A stretch of DNA of 39,972 nucleotides, taken from positions 1 to 39,972 of the forward strand of contig CAZSBE010000015.1 of assembly GCA_964604955.1 (NCBI GenBank), read 5' to 3'. Position 1 is the stretch's first letter; the number at the start of each line of letters is the position of its first letter. The notes under the pieces are model-generated. The model worked only from the letters and a program-made list of their open reading frames with translations. It made no database searches and was not told the origin of the DNA. Positions 36,035 to 39,972 of this stretch are shown here, in pieces. The DNA is from JALGWA01 sp964604955. GTDB taxonomy: Bacteria > Arandabacterota > Arandabacteria > Arandabacterales > JALGWA01. The translations under genes and the position numbers were made by a program.

Positions 36035-36091
36035 GGAGCTACCTTCAACCCGGGGCGCTGCTGCCCGGCCCGGGTCTAAGCATTTCCGCGG

Positions 36092-36120
36092 TTGATATGT
36101 TCCCGGAACCGTGGTATGAT
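36092..36120 (+). promoter_or_regulatory. Promoter P2 of the propeller gene, with spacer palindrome
   Basis: TTGATA (36092-36097), a 17-base spacer and TATGAT (36115-36120). The spacer contains the perfect inverted repeat GTTCC-C-GGAAC (36099-36109), exactly where a repressor could block RNA polymerase. Confidence 0.6.
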
Positions 36121-36288
36121 AGGGGCGAATCGGTGAGGGTATGATGTCATGTCTGAGCTGCGCTCCGGTCTTCAACCAGGGGTGTGGAATACCCCGACTC
36201 TCCCGATACAACCGCCACTCTTTCGCCGGTCCGGCAGGGACGCTGGCCGGTTCATTCCGACTCCGGGAATCCCCGCAAGGAGGTCGCC

Positions 36289-39200
36289 ATGAAGACCATG
36301 TCCGAATTCTCTGCCGGGAGGCATTCCGCGGTCGCCGCGCTGGCCCTTGCCGCCATTCTCGCCTGGGCCGCCTCAGCCGGGGCCGCGTGGTTTCCTAATT
36401 CCAGACTCACCAACGATCTCGGGGCATCGCAGACGCCGCCCAACAACTCCTGGGCTGTCGCCGGCGATGATTCGGGCTATGTCCATGTGGTTTGGTACGA
36501 CACCAGGGACGGCAATGCCGAGATATACTACAAGATGTTCGACGGCTCGGTATGGACGGCCGACCAGCGCCTCACCGCCGACGGCGCCACGTCGGCTTTC
36601 CCGTCCGTTGCGGCGTACGGGAACAAAATAGTCCACGTTGTATGGCATGACCTCAGGGACGGCAACTTCGAGATCTATCACAAGATGTTCGACGGCTCGG
36701 CATGGTCCGCCGACGAGCGCCTGACGGACGCCGCCAATACATCCTGGAACCCGAGCGTCGCGGTCGGGCCCGACGGCAGCGTCCATGTCGTCTGGCAAGA
36801 CACGCGCGACGGCTATACGGAGGTCTATTACAAGAAGTATGACGGCGTTTCATGGGGGGCGGACGTGAGGCTCACGGTCGCGGCCTACGTCTCGGCCAGC
36901 CCATGTGTCGCTGTGGATGATAGCGGGCACGTGCACGTAGTGTGGAATGACTTCCGGTATTTCAACTCCAAGATCTATTACAAGCAATACGACGGGACGT
37001 CATGGGGCCCGGACACGAGACTTACCGACGAGCCCGATATCTCGCAGAAGCCCTGCATAGCGGCCGGCCCGGGCGGCAATCTGCATGTCATCTGGGAGGA
37101 CCAGCGCGACGGAAACTCGGAAATCTACTACAAGCACTTCGACGGGGCGGTCTGGCAGGCGGACGAACGCCTCACCACCGACGCGAGCGTTTCCGGGAGC
37201 CCCTCCATCCTTGTCGCGCCGGACGCAAAGCCTCACGTCGTCTGGCAGGACAGGCGCACCGGGAGCTATCAGATCTTCTACAAAAAGAGCAACGGCGTCA
37301 CATGGGGACCCGACAGACAGGTCACTTTCGCACCCGGCGACGCGAAGTACCCGTCGATCGCCGTCGCCGCCGACAGCATTCTGCACGCCGTCTGGCAGGA
37401 CAACCGTGACGGCAACAACGAGATCTACTGGACCAGAACCTACCGGTCGGACCTGCCCCCTCCCGAAATCGCCTGCGTGGAACCCGATAGCGGCTACTGG
37501 GGAACCACCGTCCACGTCGATTCGCTCGCCGGGAGCAACTTCCTCTTTCAGGCTTCCATCCGGCTCCAGCGGGCCGGCGAGCCGGACATCGCGGCCACCG
37601 ACGTCATCCTGCACAGCGCCGAGCTGATTACATGCAACATCAATCTCTGGGGCGCGACGGCGGGATACTGGGATCTCGTGGTAGAGAACCCGGACGAGAA
37701 GTGCGATACCCTGGCCAACGGCTTCAGGGTGGTCAGCCTGCCCGAGCTGGAGGTTTTCGCGATCGAGCCGGACAGCGGGATGTGGGCCAGCGTGGTGCAC
37801 ATCGACAGCATCACCGGAAGAGGATTTCACGACTCGACCCGGGTCTGGCTGGAGATGGACGGCCAGCCTGACCTCATCCCGAAGAACGTCGAGATATTTC
37901 CGCCGGACAAGATCACGTGTGACCTCGCGCTCATCGGGTCATTCCCGGGTTACTGGGACCTGATAGCTGCGCATCCGGACGGCCAGGCCGATACCCTGCC
38001 CGCCGCCTTCTTCGTAATCGGTCTCGAGAAGCCCGTCATATATTCCATAACACCCGATCTGGGTCTAGCCGGGGAATCGATACATATCAGCGACCTGGCC
38101 GGCGCCGAGTTCGCCGCCCCCGCCCGGGTGTGGCTGGCGAAGGCCTCGGAGCCCGTGATATCCGCCGTCAATGTGACGGTCGAGTCCCCGTCGAGCATCA
38201 CCTGCGACATCCCGCTCCACATAGGGGCCGGCGGCATCTGGGATGTCGTGGTAGAGAACCCCGACAGCCAGGCCGATACGCTGCCCGGGGCTTTCGAGAT
38301 CACGCCGGGGCCCTGGAGCCAGGACGAGAGATTGACCGAGACCGGAGAGGGATCGTTCACGTCGAGGCCCAACGGCCGCTGCGTTGCCACCGACGGCTCC
38401 GACAACGTCCACGTCGTATGGTACGACTATCGCCACGGCAGCCCGGAGATCTATTACAAGAAATACGACGGCGAAGCGTGGGGCGCGGACCAGCGCCTGA
38501 CCTGGGACGGCGAGAGCGCCGAGTACCCCAGCGTGGCCGTGGACCCCGACGAAAACGTCCATGTCGTCTGGACCGAGTGGACCGATAACAACTATGAGAT
38601 TTACTACAAGATGTACGACGGCATGGCCTGGGGCGACAAGGTGCGGCTTACGACCGCCCCGCGTGACTCGCGTATGCCGGCCATCGCGGCCGACAACGCG
38701 GGCGACCTCCACGTGGTCTGGTATGACGAGAGGTCGTCCGACTGGGACGTCTTCTACATGAAGTACGACGGCGCCTGGAGCCCCGACACCATGATAAGCG
38801 CCTCAGGGGATGGCGCATACTCGGCCCTGCCCGCAATCGCGGTCGATGAGGCCTTCAATGTCCATGTCGCCTGGTACGACTCCCGCCATGGCGATGACGA
38901 GATCTATTACCGGAAATTCAACGGTTCCGTCTGGGAGCCCGAAGTGCGGATATCGAACTTTTACGGTGCCTCCTGGAGTCCCACCATCGCGGCCGTGGGC
39001 GGGAAGGTCTATATAGCCTGGCACGATTACCGCTACATGGACTACGAGATCTTCTTCAGGGCGTTTGACGGCGCGACCTGGGGCCCCGAAGAGAGGGTTA
39101 CCCACTCCGGCGGCGTGTCCGGAAACGCCAACCTGGCAGTCGATGACAGCGGCTATGTCCACATCGCCTGGCACGACGACCGCGACGGCAACCTCGAGAT

Positions 39201-39690
39201 TTACTATAACAGGCATAACGGGACGGCCTGGACGGGGGACCTTCGGTTGACGACGGCTTCGGGAGCCTCGCAGCGGCCCTTCATCGCGTTTGCGTCAGCC
39301 CGGAGGCTGCACGTCATATGGCAGGACAAACGTGACGGCAACTTCGAGATCTACCACAAGACCATGGACCCGGGCGACCTCGCATCGGTCCGGCGCGACG
39401 ACACCGGCCCCCGGCTCCGGCATGACGTGAGGATTGTCCCCAATCCCGTCGCCTCGGACGGTTTGATCGTCTTCACGCTTCAGGCGGAGGCCGACGTGAG
39501 CATAGTCATTTACGACATCGCCGGCAGATTGGTATGGGAGAACAGGATCGGCCAGGCGGCCGAGGGCTCCCACCGGATAGCCTGGGGCGGACTCGACAGG
39601 AGCGGCCGGCCGGTATCCAACGGCGTGTACTTCGTGAAGGTGGCCTCCGGGGGCAAAACGTCGACAGCCAAACTAGTGGTGCTCAGGTAG
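36289..39690 (+). CDS. Giant secreted protein: two 7-repeat beta-propellers around three TIG domains
   Basis: ATG 36289 is chosen for the ideal AAGGAGGT upstream, giving 1133 residues with a signal peptide (AVAALALAAILAWAASAGA). Residues 25-385 hold seven repeats of about 49 residues with the core HVVWxDxRDGNxEIYYK. Residues 390-675 hold three IPT/TIG Ig-like domains, each with a GYWD(L)- or GIWD-type strand. Residues 680-1027 hold seven more propeller repeats. The last 90 form a FlgD-like sorting domain (VRIVPNPVASDGLIVFTL, GRPVSNGVYFVKV) suggesting type IX-like export. No catalytic residues are evident; binding of glycan or protein at the cell surface is the likely role. The repeats resemble Asp-box/sialidase-like blades. 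Confidence 0.9.
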   Translation: MKTMSEFSAGRHSAVAALALAAILAWAASAGAAWFPNSRLTNDLGASQTPPNNSWAVAGDDSGYVHVVWYDTRDGNAEIYYKMFDGSVWTADQRLTADGATSAFPSVAAYGNKIVHVVWHDLRDGNFEIYHKMFDGSAWSADERLTDAANTSWNPSVAVGPDGSVHVVWQDTRDGYTEVYYKKYDGVSWGADVRLTVAAYVSASPCVAVDDSGHVHVVWNDFRYFNSKIYYKQYDGTSWGPDTRLTDEPDISQKPCIAAGPGGNLHVIWEDQRDGNSEIYYKHFDGAVWQADERLTTDASVSGSPSILVAPDAKPHVVWQDRRTGSYQIFYKKSNGVTWGPDRQVTFAPGDAKYPSIAVAADSILHAVWQDNRDGNNEIYWTRTYRSDLPPPEIACVEPDSGYWGTTVHVDSLAGSNFLFQASIRLQRAGEPDIAATDVILHSAELITCNINLWGATAGYWDLVVENPDEKCDTLANGFRVVSLPELEVFAIEPDSGMWASVVHIDSITGRGFHDSTRVWLEMDGQPDLIPKNVEIFPPDKITCDLALIGSFPGYWDLIAAHPDGQADTLPAAFFVIGLEKPVIYSITPDLGLAGESIHISDLAGAEFAAPARVWLAKASEPVISAVNVTVESPSSITCDIPLHIGAGGIWDVVVENPDSQADTLPGAFEITPGPWSQDERLTETGEGSFTSRPNGRCVATDGSDNVHVVWYDYRHGSPEIYYKKYDGEAWGADQRLTWDGESAEYPSVAVDPDENVHVVWTEWTDNNYEIYYKMYDGMAWGDKVRLTTAPRDSRMPAIAADNAGDLHVVWYDERSSDWDVFYMKYDGAWSPDTMISASGDGAYSALPAIAVDEAFNVHVAWYDSRHGDDEIYYRKFNGSVWEPEVRISNFYGASWSPTIAAVGGKVYIAWHDYRYMDYEIFFRAFDGATWGPEERVTHSGGVSGNANLAVDDSGYVHIAWHDDRDGNLEIYYNRHNGTAWTGDLRLTTASGASQRPFIAFASARRLHVIWQDKRDGNFEIYHKTMDPGDLASVRRDDTGPRLRHDVRIVPNPVASDGLIVFTLQAEADVSIVIYDIAGRLVWENRIGQAAEGSHRIAWGGLDRSGRPVSNGVYFVKVASGGKTSTAKLVVLR

Positions 39691-39694
39691 GGCA

Positions 39695-39718
39695 GGCCCC
39701 GCCTCCCTCAGCGGGGTC
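39695..39718 (+). terminator. Terminator-like hairpin after the propeller gene
   Basis: GGCCCCGC (39695-39702) pairs with GCGGGGTC (39711-39718) around an eight-base loop, starting just after the stop codon. No T-tract follows, so termination may be Rho-dependent or weak. Confidence 0.4.
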
Positions 39719-39890
39719 CCGAAACGACGTTGCCGAGGGCCGGACCCCCAGCCTTCCCCGCCTCCCCGGTGGCGTAAATCCTGAGGTTCATGGCCCGGGC
39801 GGCCGTGAGGCGACCACCGCCAGGGGCCAAACGCTATCTGGAGAGCGGATTCAGGGCCCTCCCGGCATAACTCTCTCTCAAGTAGCAAGG

Positions 39891-39899
39891 TGTGGAAAA
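39891..39899 (-). promoter_or_regulatory. DnaA-box-like sequence
   Basis: TGTGGAAAA on the plus strand is TTTTCCACA on the minus strand, one base from the consensus DnaA box TTATCCACA. Confidence 0.4.
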
Positions 39900-39951
39900 C
39901 GCTTATGAATTTGCTTGTAGATTCATATGAAAGCTATTGAAACTAAACATG

Positions 39952-39968
39952 TTACCCACTTATCCACC
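39952..39968 (+). promoter_or_regulatory. Two overlapping DnaA-box-like sequences
   Basis: TTACCCACT (39952-39960) and TTATCCACC (39960-39968) share one base. The second differs from the consensus TTATCCACA only at the last base, the first at two positions. With the opposing box at 39891 they flank an AT-rich stretch of about 50 bases. Confidence 0.45.
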
Positions 39969-39972
39969 TGGC

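Larger units (their letters stand above)
35900..36288. other. Divergent regulatory region of 389 bases
   Basis: This gene-free stretch separates the 15-gene leftward run from the rightward propeller gene. It holds one weak leftward promoter (35954-35983), two rightward promoters (36006-36034 and 36092-36120), an inverted repeat ACCCGGG/CCCGGGT (36048-36054 and 36069-36075) between them, and an untranslated leader of about 160 bases with no recognised riboswitch. Confidence 0.6.
39719..39972. other. Gene-free tail, AT-richer at the right end
   Basis: The first 170 bases are GC-rich and hold no recognised gene or RNA. The last 80 turn AT-rich, with DnaA-box-like sequences at both ends of that stretch. 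This is the only clearly AT-rich interval of this length in the window. Confidence 0.5.

Noticed and set aside
36181..39690. Internal repeats of the propeller gene as a CRISPR or satellite array
   Set aside because: The repeats are about 147 bases, diverged and in frame, and encode propeller blades; there are no spacers of constant length.
39719..39890. Possible structured RNA (RNase P, SRP or tmRNA) in the right-hand intergenic region
   Set aside because: None of the conserved core sequences of these RNAs could be found; only generic GC-rich pairing was seen.

Overview
The window is GC-rich (about 60% by eye) bacterial chromosome from a Gram-negative (diderm) organism. Evidence for an outer membrane is an outer-membrane beta-barrel protein ending in Phe, several lipoproteins, two periplasmic-type parvulin foldases and an FtsEX/EnvC-like system. 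Two secreted proteins end in FlgD-like/type IX-style C-terminal sorting domains, one of them a gingipain-type C25 protease. That combination is typical of FCB-related candidate phyla such as Krumholzibacteriota, Eisenbacteria or Zixibacteria; the lineage is inference, since no rRNA is present. No tRNA, rRNA, CRISPR array or complete insertion sequence was seen. One assembly gap (100 N, 8743-8842) is present.

Layout. (1) 1-776: 5' part of secD, with its own promoter. (2) 943-6174, minus strand: operon rsmA, outer-membrane barrel, two NTF2-like lipoproteins, a small membrane protein and pdxJ, read from a near-consensus promoter at 6278-6306. (3) 6528-7970: a lone plus-strand JAMM (MPN+) metalloprotease-like gene converging on a small DUF5362-like membrane protein. 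(4) 8195-11387: secreted C25 protease interrupted by the assembly gap. (5) 11570-16096: surface-polymer type cassette of NodU/CmcH carbamoyltransferase, SGNH hydrolase, SxtJ-like protein, DUF5989 protein and a second SGNH hydrolase. (6) 16372-17133: plus-strand SAM methyltransferase. (7) 17117-35899: uninterrupted minus-strand run of 15 genes: BsuPI-domain protein, moxR, DUF58, batA-like, mfd, two parvulin foldases, an S4 protein, pdxA, ftsE, ftsX, an EnvC-like protein, ricT, metG and tatD. (8) 36289-39690, plus strand: a giant secreted protein with two seven-repeat beta-propellers around three TIG domains. (9) 39691-39972: an AT-richer tail with DnaA-box-like sequences.

How the genes fit together. 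Much of the content is envelope biogenesis: Sec translocation (SecD), foldases feeding the outer membrane, the barrel and lipoproteins, and septal peptidoglycan splitting (FtsEX with a catalytically degenerate LytM activator). Housekeeping genes are interleaved: rsmA, metG, mfd, ricT, and both pdxA and pdxJ of the DXP-dependent pyridoxal phosphate pathway. Nearly everything left of 35.9 kb reads leftward, and the DnaA-box-like cluster lies at the right edge. Together these suggest, without proving it, that a replication origin lies just beyond the window.

The observations most worth a second look are the JAMM protein with an enlarged metal-site loop, the 7+3+7 propeller protein, the repeat-induced gap that closes in frame with no missing bases, the carbamoyltransferase/SxtJ/SGNH cassette, the 22-nt repeats resembling REP-type elements, and two promoters followed by terminator-like leader hairpins.
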